A DNA stretch of 64,000 bases from RYN-230 sp963770535. Lineage in GTDB: Bacteria; Actinomycetota; Actinomycetes; Streptosporangiales; Streptosporangiaceae. Below, piece after piece: positions 57,894 to 64,000 of the stretch. Positions within the stretch are counted from its first letter, which is position 1. Each line of letters begins with the position of its first letter. The position numbers and the translations under genes are program-made. Below the pieces are notes generated by a model. It was not told the origin of the DNA and made no database searches. It saw nothing but the letters and a program-made list of their open reading frames with translations. The stretch spans positions 1,488,001-1,552,000 of the forward strand of contig CAVYPZ010000003.1 of NCBI GenBank assembly GCA_963770535.1, read 5' to 3'.

Positions 57894-58793
57894 CTAGAGA
57901 TACCGGGTGGTGAGAGTGGCCAGGGCCGGGCCCAGGGGAGCGTCGAGCGTCAGCATGGCCTGCGCGTCCCCGCGGGTCGCACCCTGGTTGATGATCGCGA
58001 CGGGAATGCCGGCCTTGGCCGCGTGCCGGACGAAGCGGTATCCCGACATCACGGTCAGCGAAGAACCGAGGACCAGCACCGCCCGTGCCGCGCTGACCAG
58101 TGCGTAGCAGTCCGCGACCCGGCCCGGTGGCACGTTCTCGCCGAAGAAGATCACGTCAGGCTTCAGCGGGCCGCCGCAGCGCAGGCAGCCGACGACCTGG
58201 AACTGGTCCGTGGCCCGGTCGTCCAGTACCGCGTCACCGTCCGGGTTGACCAGCCGCACCCGGGCGTCCCAGGCGGGGTTCGCCGCGCGGAGCCGCTGAT
58301 CCAGCTCGCCGCGCGGCGTCCGCTCACCGCAGCCGAGGCAGATGACCCGGCTGAGGCTGCCGTGCAACTCGATCACGTCCCGCGCGCCGGCCTGCTGGTG
58401 CAGCCCGTCCACGTTCTGCGTGATAATCCCGCTGAGCAGACCGCGCCGCTGCAGATCGGCGACCGCGTGATGCCCCTGGTTCGGGGCAGCCCGGGCGATA
58501 TGCCGCCAGCCCAGGTGACTGCGCGCCCAGTACCGCTGCCGGGCCGCGGGAGCGCCGGTGAACGCCTGGTACGTCATCGGCTCAGCCCGCCTGGCCATGC
58601 CCGTCGGCCCCCGGTAGTCCGGGATGCCGGATTCGGTGGACAGGCCAGCGCCGCTCAGCACCACGACCCCGCCCGCCGCGACCAGTCCGGCAATTTCCCT
58701 GACGGAACCGGCCGGTCCTTCCGCCAGCCACGGTGCCGCGCCGGATGATCCCCGGGCGTCAGGGGCGGTCTGTGTCACGCTCCTATGCTGCAC
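57894..58793 (-). CDS. Sir2-family NAD-dependent protein deacylase
   Basis: A 299-residue sirtuin. NAD-binding GAGLSTESGIPDYRGP, TQNVDGLH and LHGSL with the catalytic His, and GSSLTV. The zinc site is CLGC then, after about 50 residues, CLRC in VVGCLRCGGPLKPDVIFFGENVP; the spacing is longer than in E. coli CobB. It removes acyl groups from lysines using NAD, joining protein acylation to the NAD salvage genes elsewhere in the window. GTG 58793 is used; GTG 58778 is possible. A strong hairpin precedes it. Confidence 0.92.
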   Translation of the reverse strand: MQHRSVTQTAPDARGSSGAAPWLAEGPAGSVREIAGLVAAGGVVVLSGAGLSTESGIPDYRGPTGMARRAEPMTYQAFTGAPAARQRYWARSHLGWRHIARAAPNQGHHAVADLQRRGLLSGIITQNVDGLHQQAGARDVIELHGSLSRVICLGCGERTPRGELDQRLRAANPAWDARVRLVNPDGDAVLDDRATDQFQVVGCLRCGGPLKPDVIFFGENVPPGRVADCYALVSAARAVLVLGSSLTVMSGYRFVRHAAKAGIPVAIINQGATRGDAQAMLTLDAPLGPALATLTTRYL

Positions 58794-58796
58794 TAT

Positions 58797-58824
58797 CTGT
58801 CCGGGGGGTCGCCCCCCCGGACAG
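58797..58824 (-). terminator. Hairpin between yaaH-like gene and sirtuin
   Basis: CTGTCCGGGGGG (58797-58808) and CCCCCCGGACAG (58813-58824) form a 12-base stem with a four-base loop. It lies nine bases after the YaaH-like stop and just before the sirtuin start on the same strand, so it should separate the two transcripts. Confidence 0.7.
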
Positions 58825-58832
58825 GCGCCGCG

Positions 58833-59498
58833 CTATCCCTGGACTGGCTTGCCCAGCGGCACCCCCTTGCCGCCGGTGGCCAGCGAGGCCGCGCCGTAGA
58901 AGACGTACACCCCGACCGCGGCGAAGGCCAGCACGACGTAGCCGCCGGTCTTCAGCAGGCCGGTCGATGCCTCCTCGGTGCCCAGCAGGACCAGCAGCAG
59001 GGCCACGTCCACCAGCGCGAAGATCAGCGTGAAGGCGAGCGGAAGCCGCAGCGTGACCAGGGTGAGCACGACGACGATGACCAGCCAGGAGATCAGGAAC
59101 AGCTCCTGGGTGGCGGCAGCGGCCAGGACAGTGATGCCGAACCAGCCGCGGATGAGCCCGAGCACGAGCACCGCGTAGCTCAGCCAGAACCCGGCAAAGA
59201 TGCCGAAGATGCTGGCCACAGCGCTCTGGCCGATGGCCGCGCTCCAGATCGTGGCGATGAACAAGCCGATCGAGGTGGCCGCCAGGATGATAGGCAGGGA
59301 GGCGCCCACGGCAGTCGCCGGCACCACGCCCACCAGGACCAGGCCCAAGGCGACCGACCCAACGATGAATACCGGCAGGCCCAGCATGGACGGGTCCCCG
59401 GCCAGCGGGGCCAGCACCGGGACCGGGTCCCCCGCGATTTCTGTTTCTGTGGCAGGGGCGGTTCCGGAGTTACTGGCGGATGCGTCGAGATCGGTCAT
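58833..59498 (-). CDS. GPR1/FUN34/YaaH-family acetate/succinate transporter
   Basis: A 221-residue inner-membrane protein with six hydrophobic helices. GDPSMLGLPVFIVGSVALGLVLVGVVP matches the family's N-terminal block (usually NPAPLGL), then FGIFAGFWLSYAVLVLGLIRGWFG and SWLVIVVVLTLVTLRLPLAFTLIFALVDVALLLVLLG, broken by polar turns. Members carry acetate or succinate with protons or as channels. ATG 59498 follows GAAGGAG. The long upstream gap contains a possible regulatory leader. Confidence 0.88.
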   Translation of the reverse strand: MTDLDASASNSGTAPATETEIAGDPVPVLAPLAGDPSMLGLPVFIVGSVALGLVLVGVVPATAVGASLPIILAATSIGLFIATIWSAAIGQSAVASIFGIFAGFWLSYAVLVLGLIRGWFGITVLAAAATQELFLISWLVIVVVLTLVTLRLPLAFTLIFALVDVALLLVLLGTEEASTGLLKTGGYVVLAFAAVGVYVFYGAASLATGGKGVPLGKPVQG

Positions 59499-59885
59499 CG
59501 GCTGCTCCTTCGCAAGGGAACGCACGAGGCCGGCAAATTACGCGGGCCATTGCCCCATGCGTACCTCCGGGTGGTGCACGAGTGGTTCTCACTTTGAGCC
59601 AGCCTCGTCCACGAGCTTGCGTTTTTTGTCCTCCTGGGGTGAGTGCGCGGTGTGTGCCCGTCCTGGGCGGAGGGTGAGCCGGCATGCCAGTGGGGCGGAT
59701 GTGCCATCGCCGGCCTGGCCCGGCGGCGTGCGGCGGCCCGCGCTCCGGCGGCTCCCGCTCCGGCTGCCCTGCCCGGCCGGAACGGGCTGCGCGGTGGGTA
59801 CGTTGAGTGGTATGAGGACGTTGCAGATCAAGACTGCCCGGCTGGGCGATCCAGCCGCCGCGGGCAGCCGGGCCGGGATGGCCCG
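59499..59885. other. 387-base intergenic region before mpaB-like gene
   Basis: It holds the promoter region of the yaaH-like gene (a CGTAATTTGCC stretch on its strand near 59535) and a TTTTTT patch at 59624-59629. There is also a possible 25-codon reading frame (59812-59889) reported separately. The rest is low-information GC-rich sequence. Confidence 0.4.
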
Positions 59886-59889
59886 GTGA
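59812..59889 (+). CDS. Possible leader peptide overlapping the mpaB-like start
   Basis: ATG 59812 opens a 25-codon frame (MRTLQIKTARLGDPAAAG then SRAGMAR) whose TGA overlaps the downstream GTG as GTGA. Overlap of this kind usually means translational coupling, so the frame may be a leader. It may equally be chance in GC-rich DNA. No Shine-Dalgarno-like sequence is strong. Confidence 0.3.
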   Translation: MRTLQIKTARLGDPAAAGSRAGMAR

Positions 59890-60776
59890 CCGCGGACCCG
59901 TTCGCCGGCGCGGCCGACCTGGTCGCCCGGTCGGCCGCGGCCTACGCGTCGAGCATCCCCGAGCGCCCGGCTGACGAGGGTTTCTTCGGTCCTGGCAGCG
60001 TGGCCTGGCGGGTGAGTGCCGACCTGTCCAGCCCCGTGGCCGGGCTGCGGGCGCTGCTCATGCAGGCGCTGCACCCGCTGGCGATGGCCGGCGTGGACCA
60101 GCACAGCGACTGGCGCCAGGACCCGGTCGGCCGGCTCGCCGCCACCGGTGCGTACCTGGCCACCGTGACCTTCGGTGACCGGGCGTCAGCGGAGCGGGTC
60201 GCGGCCCGGGTGCGGCGCATCCACGAGCATGTCCGCGGGGTGGACACAGTCACGGGGCAGGCCTACGCGGCCGGGGATCCGGCGCTCCTGCTCTGGGTGC
60301 ACGCCACGTTCGTGCACTCCGGGATCGTGGCTGCCGCGCTATTCGGGACGCCGCTCCCGGCCCCGGACGCCGACCGCTTCGTGGCCGAGATGGTGAGCGA
60401 GGCTGAGCTGGTGGGAGTCCCGCGCGAACTGGTCCCGGCCAGCCTGGGCGATCTCGAGGCTTACATCGAGTCGGTCCGTCCCGAGCTGCGCTGCACGCCC
60501 GCGGCCCGGGAGTCCATGGACTACCTGCTCGATCCGCCCGGGCTGGACGAGGACGTCGAGGAGATCTGGCGGGACGTGCGGGACGCGGCCGTGGGCGCGC
60601 TGCCCGCCTGGGCGCGTGAGATGTACGGGTATGACCCGCCGCCGCTGACCGGGGCACGCCGGGCCGAGATCCACCAGGCGCTCGGTGTGCTCGACACGGT
60701 GTTCCTCGCCGAGCCGGGTGTGCTCGAGGCCCGCCAGCGGATCGCGCTGCGGGCGCGTGCGGCGCGGCCCGCGTGA
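59886..60776 (+). CDS. MpaB-like oxygenase family protein (DUF2236)
   Basis: A 296-residue protein of the DUF2236/oxygenase MpaB family, related to latex-clearing protein, with a heme-like ligand pattern. LLMQALHPLAMAGVDQHSDWRQDPVGRLAATGAYLATVTFG and LLLWVHATFVHSGI supply conserved His residues, and RVRRIHEHVRGV is typical. Members likely act as heme-dependent oxygenases on hydrophobic substrates. GTG 59886 overlaps the 25-codon frame and is followed by the AarF kinase gene overlapping by GTGA. Confidence 0.8.
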   Translation: MTADPFAGAADLVARSAAAYASSIPERPADEGFFGPGSVAWRVSADLSSPVAGLRALLMQALHPLAMAGVDQHSDWRQDPVGRLAATGAYLATVTFGDRASAERVAARVRRIHEHVRGVDTVTGQAYAAGDPALLLWVHATFVHSGIVAAALFGTPLPAPDADRFVAEMVSEAELVGVPRELVPASLGDLEAYIESVRPELRCTPAARESMDYLLDPPGLDEDVEEIWRDVRDAAVGALPAWAREMYGYDPPPLTGARRAEIHQALGVLDTVFLAEPGVLEARQRIALRARAARPA

Positions 60777-62212
60777 AGAAGCTGCTCGCCGCGATCTCGG
60801 TGCTCGCGGGCCTCGCCGCGCTGGCCGCGCTGGGCCGCCGGGTGGGGCGGCTGCGGCTGGTCCGCGGCCGGGCCGCGGCGCAGCTGGTGATCCGGGGCGG
60901 CCTGCGCTACGCGGGCAGCGCGCCACGCCTGTTCGCCTCGGCCGGTGAGCACCGCCAGCAGCTCCGCAACGACCTGGCCCTGCAGACCGCCGAGGACGTG
61001 GCCACCACCCTGGGCGCGATGAAGGGCGTCCTGATGAAGATCGGCCAGCTGGCCAGCTACGTGGACGACGGCCTGTCACCCGCCGTCCGCCGTACGCTGA
61101 GCCGGCTGCAGGACAGCGTCCCCCCGATGAGCGCGGAGCTTGCCGCCGGGGTCATCCGCGAGGAACTGGGCCTTCTGCCTGAGGTGGCGTTCGCCCGCTG
61201 GGATCCTGAGCCGATCGCGGCCGCGTCCATCGGGCAGGTGCACCGGGCCATCACCCACGACGGCCGGGCGGTCGCGGTCAAGGTGCAGTACCCGGGCATC
61301 GCCGAAACCATCGCGGCTGACCTGGGGAACGTGGCCCTGCTGCGCCGGATGCTGCGCATCACCGCGCCGGCCCAGGACGTGGACGGGCTTATCGAGGAAC
61401 TGCGAGAGCGGGTCCTGGAGGAGCTGGACTACCGCCGGGAAGCGGAGAATCAGCGGCTGGTGGCGGCGTACTACGACGGCCATCCCACGATCTCGGTCCC
61501 GAAGATCATCGATGAGCTGTCCACCCGGCGCGTGGTGACGAGTGAGCTGGCTGACGGCGCGCGCTTCGCCGAAATGGCCCAGTGGTCCCAGCGGGAGCGG
61601 GACCTCGCCGCGGAGACCATCTACCGGTTCACCTTCCGCAGCCTGTATGACCTGCACGCGTTCAACGGCGACCCGCACCCCGGCAATTACCTGTTCCACG
61701 GCGGCGGGCGCGTCACGTTCCTCGACTTCGGCCTGGTCAAGCACTTCACCGCCGAGGAACTGCGGCCGCTGGTGGACATGGTCCGCTACCTGTGCGTGGA
61801 GCAGGACCCCGAAGGCTTCCGGGCCGGCATGGTCGACGCGGGTTTCCTGCGCCCGGACGCCCCGCTGAGCACCGGGGAGGTCGTCGAGCACATGGCCGTG
61901 TTCTACGACACCGTCCGCCGGCCGGGACTGCGGACCATCACCGGGGACTACGCGTCCGCCGTGGTGCGCCGCTTCTTCGACGTGCGCAGCCCGCTGGCCC
62001 AGTGGGTGAGCGTGCCGCGGTCCTACGTCATCCTGCAGCGCATCAACCTGGGTTTGTTCGCGATCCTGGGCGAGCTGACGGCCACGGCGGACTGGCGCGG
62101 CATCGCCGAGGAGATCTGGCCGTTCATCCAGGGGCCGCCGACGACACCGATGGGGGAGGCCGAGGCGTCGTGGCGGGCCGGACGGTCCCCGGAGGCTGAG
62201 CCGGTCGGCTGA
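60773..62212 (+). CDS. ABC1/AarF/UbiB-family atypical kinase
   Basis: A 479-residue UbiB-like protein kinase-fold protein. The family-specific KxGQ is in VLMKIGQLASYVDDGL; the nucleotide-site Lys in AVAVKVQYPG; catalytic-loop-like HPGN in NGDPHPGNYLF; and DFG in FLDFGLVK. Such proteins act in quinone or isoprenoid-lipid biology and have ATPase rather than clear kinase activity. The N-terminus begins with hydrophobic KKLLAAISVLAGLAALAALG, which may anchor it. GTG 60773 overlaps the MpaB-like gene by four bases (GTGA), so the two are co-translated. Confidence 0.9.
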   Translation: MKKLLAAISVLAGLAALAALGRRVGRLRLVRGRAAAQLVIRGGLRYAGSAPRLFASAGEHRQQLRNDLALQTAEDVATTLGAMKGVLMKIGQLASYVDDGLSPAVRRTLSRLQDSVPPMSAELAAGVIREELGLLPEVAFARWDPEPIAAASIGQVHRAITHDGRAVAVKVQYPGIAETIAADLGNVALLRRMLRITAPAQDVDGLIEELRERVLEELDYRREAENQRLVAAYYDGHPTISVPKIIDELSTRRVVTSELADGARFAEMAQWSQRERDLAAETIYRFTFRSLYDLHAFNGDPHPGNYLFHGGGRVTFLDFGLVKHFTAEELRPLVDMVRYLCVEQDPEGFRAGMVDAGFLRPDAPLSTGEVVEHMAVFYDTVRRPGLRTITGDYASAVVRRFFDVRSPLAQWVSVPRSYVILQRINLGLFAILGELTATADWRGIAEEIWPFIQGPPTTPMGEAEASWRAGRSPEAEPVG

Positions 62213-62344
62213 TTGCACACCGTGTGATCAGGTCGTTCCCTTGCGTGATACTACGTCCCGATCTGGCGTGACGTGTGCTTTCTTATCGAAGCTGAGTGGT
62301 CGGTGCGCCTGCGGCCGATAGCCGGGAGGTCCATAATTGTAGGG
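62213..62344. other. Short intergenic region with CACACCGTGTG palindrome
   Basis: The palindrome CACAC-C-GTGTG (62216-62226) straddles the sequence just after the AarF kinase stop. About 130 bases then precede the small gene. It may be a weak terminator or operator. Confidence 0.4.
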
Positions 62345-62569
62345 ATGAAGCCAGCCCGCGCCGCGACCCGGCGTTACCTGCCAGGAAGTCCCTTCAACAC
62401 CCCCCCGGTAGTCCGCCCGGTGAAGGAGTTCGCCGCGGGGGACCAGGTCACCCACGACCGCTACGGACTCGGCCGGGTCCTGTCCGCCGACGAGTCCGGC
62501 GTCTTCGTGGATTTCGGCACCCAGCAGGAGCGGGTCGCCGCCCCGTACACCAAGCTGACCAAGCTCTGA
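62345..62569 (+). CDS. Small conserved protein with Tudor-like/CarD-like barrel
   Basis: A 74-residue protein. The core FAAGDQVTHDRYGLGRVLSADESGVFVDFGTQQERVAAPYTKLTKL looks like a small SH3/Tudor-type barrel with the GDxVxHxxYGxGRV pattern seen in CarD-like and other conserved actinobacterial proteins. ATG 62345 is used. The N-terminal 26 residues are basic and Pro-rich. Function unknown; RNA polymerase or nucleic-acid contact is possible by fold only. Confidence 0.75.
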   Translation: MKPARAATRRYLPGSPFNTPPVVRPVKEFAAGDQVTHDRYGLGRVLSADESGVFVDFGTQQERVAAPYTKLTKL

Positions 62570-62582
62570 CCCGCCCGGGCGC

Positions 62583-64000
62583 TCAGGGGCCGGTAGCCGG
62601 CTGATCCGCATTCGGCCAGACTGTCCGGGGCTGATCAGCCCCGGCCGGGTCGGCGTTCGCCGGCCCGGGGTGAGCAGGACCCGGGTGAGCGGGGCGGGCG
62701 GGTTCCGTGGCGGGGGGAACGCCCGGGGCTGCTGAGCCGGTACCGCCATCTGGCGGCTGCGTGCCGGACCCGGGGAACCTGCCTGCGTCGTGGATCGCGG
62801 CTGGCCAGGTCGCCAGCGCGAGAACGACCGGCCCGCGGACCCCTTCGATGGCCACGATCGTGCAGGCAACCGTGGCCGTGCCTGCCCCGACCTGAACCCA
62901 GCCCGCATCACGGGACGGGCCCAGCGTCACCGGGGTCCCGGCCGCCCGGCCCGCCGCCGCGAGGCAGGCGGTGATGGCACGCATCCTGGCCGCCACCCGG
63001 TCGGGTGGTTCCCCGGTCCGCTCGCGCAGCTGCCTGGACAGCTGCCCGGGATGGTTTTCGTTGCGGCTGCTGATCCGGCCGGGGAGGCTGTCCGCAGCGT
63101 CCGCGGGGCGCGGTACCACCGGTCTTTCCCGGCTGGCCGCCTGGCCAGCCGGGACGGACGCCCAGTAGCAGGCCACGGGCATGCTGGCCCGGGCGGTCAG
63201 CTGGAAGCCGGCCAGCGGGCCGAGCCCGGTGGACGCATCCAGCCAGGGCACGCCGTCCGCGCGCGGCTGCCGGCCGCGCCCCGGCTGGCCGCAGCTCACC
63301 GTGACCCGGAGCTCCGGGTCGAGGCCGAGCTCGGCGGCCCGGCCCTCCAGCGCCGCCGCGAGCAGCGTGGGGTGCCACGGCGCAGACGCCTCGAGCGGCC
63401 CCACGTCGCGCAGCCGCAGCCCGGACAGGGCCGCTGCGGTGCAACCGGCCGCGTCAACGGCGGTCACCCGCCATCCGCCGGACGGCCCGTCCTCCCGCTC
63501 CGCGCGGACCTGCACCGCCCCGCGGATTTCCGCGCCGGAGACCGTGAGCGCCTCGAACCCGGCAGGGAGCATCCGGCGGTGCGGGACGCAGGCCTGCAGC
63601 ATGTGCATGATCGCGTCGTTCAGCCCCGGGCTGCCCAGCACGAGCGGGACGTCCGGGCCGGGATCACGGCTGGGCCCCGGAACCGCAAACCAGGGGCGGT
63701 CGTCGGCGCCGCGGACCAGGGCCGAGCACGACCGCGATGTCACCTCCGGCAGGAACGCGACCCGGCGGAACGGCCCGGCCTGGAAGAACACCGGGCCGTA
63801 CAGGTCGGTCCCGTCCACGATCCCGCCCGCGGAGGCCACCGTCAGCCCGAGTCCCTGGCGGGTGCGCGGCTCAGCGGGCTGGCCCGGGCCCTGCGGGGCG
63901 TCCCCGAGCGGGAACAGCGCCCGGAAATGATCGACCTGGAAACCGCTGCCGGAGCAGCGCACCACGGTCTCGACGGCATCCGCCCGGCGGAGCGCGCAGA
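62583..64000 (-). CDS. Polyketide-synthase-like multidomain protein, C-terminal part (cut by right edge)
   Basis: The frame is open from the right edge (ADAVETVVRCSGSGFQVDHFRALFPLG) to TGA 62583, about 472 residues. The middle contains a PKS/fatty-acid-synthase-like dehydratase half (DLYGPVFFQAGPFRRVAFLPEVTSRSCSALV, LVLGSPGLNDAIMHMLQACVPHRRMLP) and GPLEASAPWHPTLLAAALEGR. A C-terminal region RTGEPPDRVAARMRAITACLAAAGRAAGTPVTLGPS resembles the tail of iterative actinobacterial PKSs, followed by a Pro/Ala-rich tail. It may make a polyunsaturated or complex lipid. The dispersed 16-mer copy 3 lies inside this gene. Upstream domains are outside the window. Confidence 0.7.
   Translation of the reverse strand, partial: CALRRADAVETVVRCSGSGFQVDHFRALFPLGDAPQGPGQPAEPRTRQGLGLTVASAGGIVDGTDLYGPVFFQAGPFRRVAFLPEVTSRSCSALVRGADDRPWFAVPGPSRDPGPDVPLVLGSPGLNDAIMHMLQACVPHRRMLPAGFEALTVSGAEIRGAVQVRAEREDGPSGGWRVTAVDAAGCTAAALSGLRLRDVGPLEASAPWHPTLLAAALEGRAAELGLDPELRVTVSCGQPGRGRQPRADGVPWLDASTGLGPLAGFQLTARASMPVACYWASVPAGQAASRERPVVPRPADAADSLPGRISSRNENHPGQLSRQLRERTGEPPDRVAARMRAITACLAAAGRAAGTPVTLGPSRDAGWVQVGAGTATVACTIVAIEGVRGPVVLALATWPAAIHDAGRFPGSGTQPPDGGTGSAAPGVPPATEPARPAHPGPAHPGPANADPAGADQPRTVWPNADQPATGP
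63051..63066 (+). repeat. Dispersed 16-mer, copy 3
   Basis: ATGGTTTTCGTTGCGG inside the PKS-like gene, read on the coding strand as part of SRNENHPG. One mismatch from copy 1 and one from copy 2. Confidence 0.45.

Overview
The window is very GC-rich, densely packed DNA from an actinobacterium. GTG starts are frequent and GTGA/TGATG gene overlaps are common. Several gene families are typical of Actinobacteria: the JAMM peptidase-CysO-CysM cysteine module, ClpS with DUF2017, DUF3039, DUF3618, an LppX/LprG-like lipoprotein and an isobutyryl-CoA mutase large subunit. The order cannot be fixed from the sequence alone. A Streptosporangiales-like genome is a guess.

Layout. 0-8 kb: a truncated MarR regulator divergent from an epimerase, a decayed transposase fragment, a degenerate ABC-ATPase joined to a DUF2127 membrane protein, a second MarR regulator, an ECF sigma factor with a membrane beta-propeller partner, and icmA. 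8-18 kb: a catabolic region around a LacI regulator. On one side is a leftward operon (Gfo/Idh/MocA oxidoreductase, DUF993 protein, TIM-barrel isomerase). On the other is a rightward set (aldehyde dehydrogenase, APC permease, copper amine oxidase). Similar LacI-type palindromes stand in front of both arms. The inferred job is uptake of an amine, oxidation to aldehyde and then acid, co-regulated with a polyol/sugar-acid-like branch. 18-24 kb: a VapBC-type toxin-antitoxin pair, a thioredoxin-TPR chaperone-like protein, a MarR regulator, ACT-domain malic enzyme, YqgE and small conserved proteins. 24-28 kb: NAD salvage (nicotinamidase and nicotinate phosphoribosyltransferase) around a YbaK deacylase and a GlxA-like regulator. 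28-38 kb: a secreted propeller, then a housekeeping run clpS, DUF2017, JAMM peptidase, cysO-like, cysM, thioesterase, MBL hydrolase, epimerase, an AbiEi/DUF559 protein, rph and rdgB. 38-48 kb: lipoprotein, bcp peroxiredoxin, an unusual class I tRNA with UAG anticodon, PHP phosphatase, threonine-aldolase-like enzyme, second YbaK, HAD hydrolase, large secreted phosphoesterase and RtcB. 47-56 kb: two cytochromes P450, a D-threonine-aldolase-like enzyme with gcvH and gcvT, a secreted lysozyme-like/ricin protein and pterin dehydratase. 56-64 kb: a membrane protein, PNPOx-like protein, LON-domain protein, sirtuin, YaaH transporter, MpaB-like oxygenase, ABC1/AarF kinase, and the 3' end of a large polyketide-synthase-like gene cut by the right edge.

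Three cross-cutting signals need attention. First, at least seven genes (icmA, the GlxA-like regulator, cysM, the AbiEi-like gene, gcvT several times, the lysozyme-ricin gene and a membrane protein) carry single-base frame changes that keep homology on both sides. Either the assembly has indel errors or these are real lesions; this must be settled before any biology is built on them. Second, short GC-rich tandem repeats repeatedly sit at gene termini and are translated into low-complexity tails. Third, several clear palindromes and hairpins (at 271, 6392, 11400, 12753, 18629, 36168, 37725, 45804, 52429, 54037 and 58797) give testable regulatory predictions. No CRISPR array, prophage or intact insertion sequence is visible.
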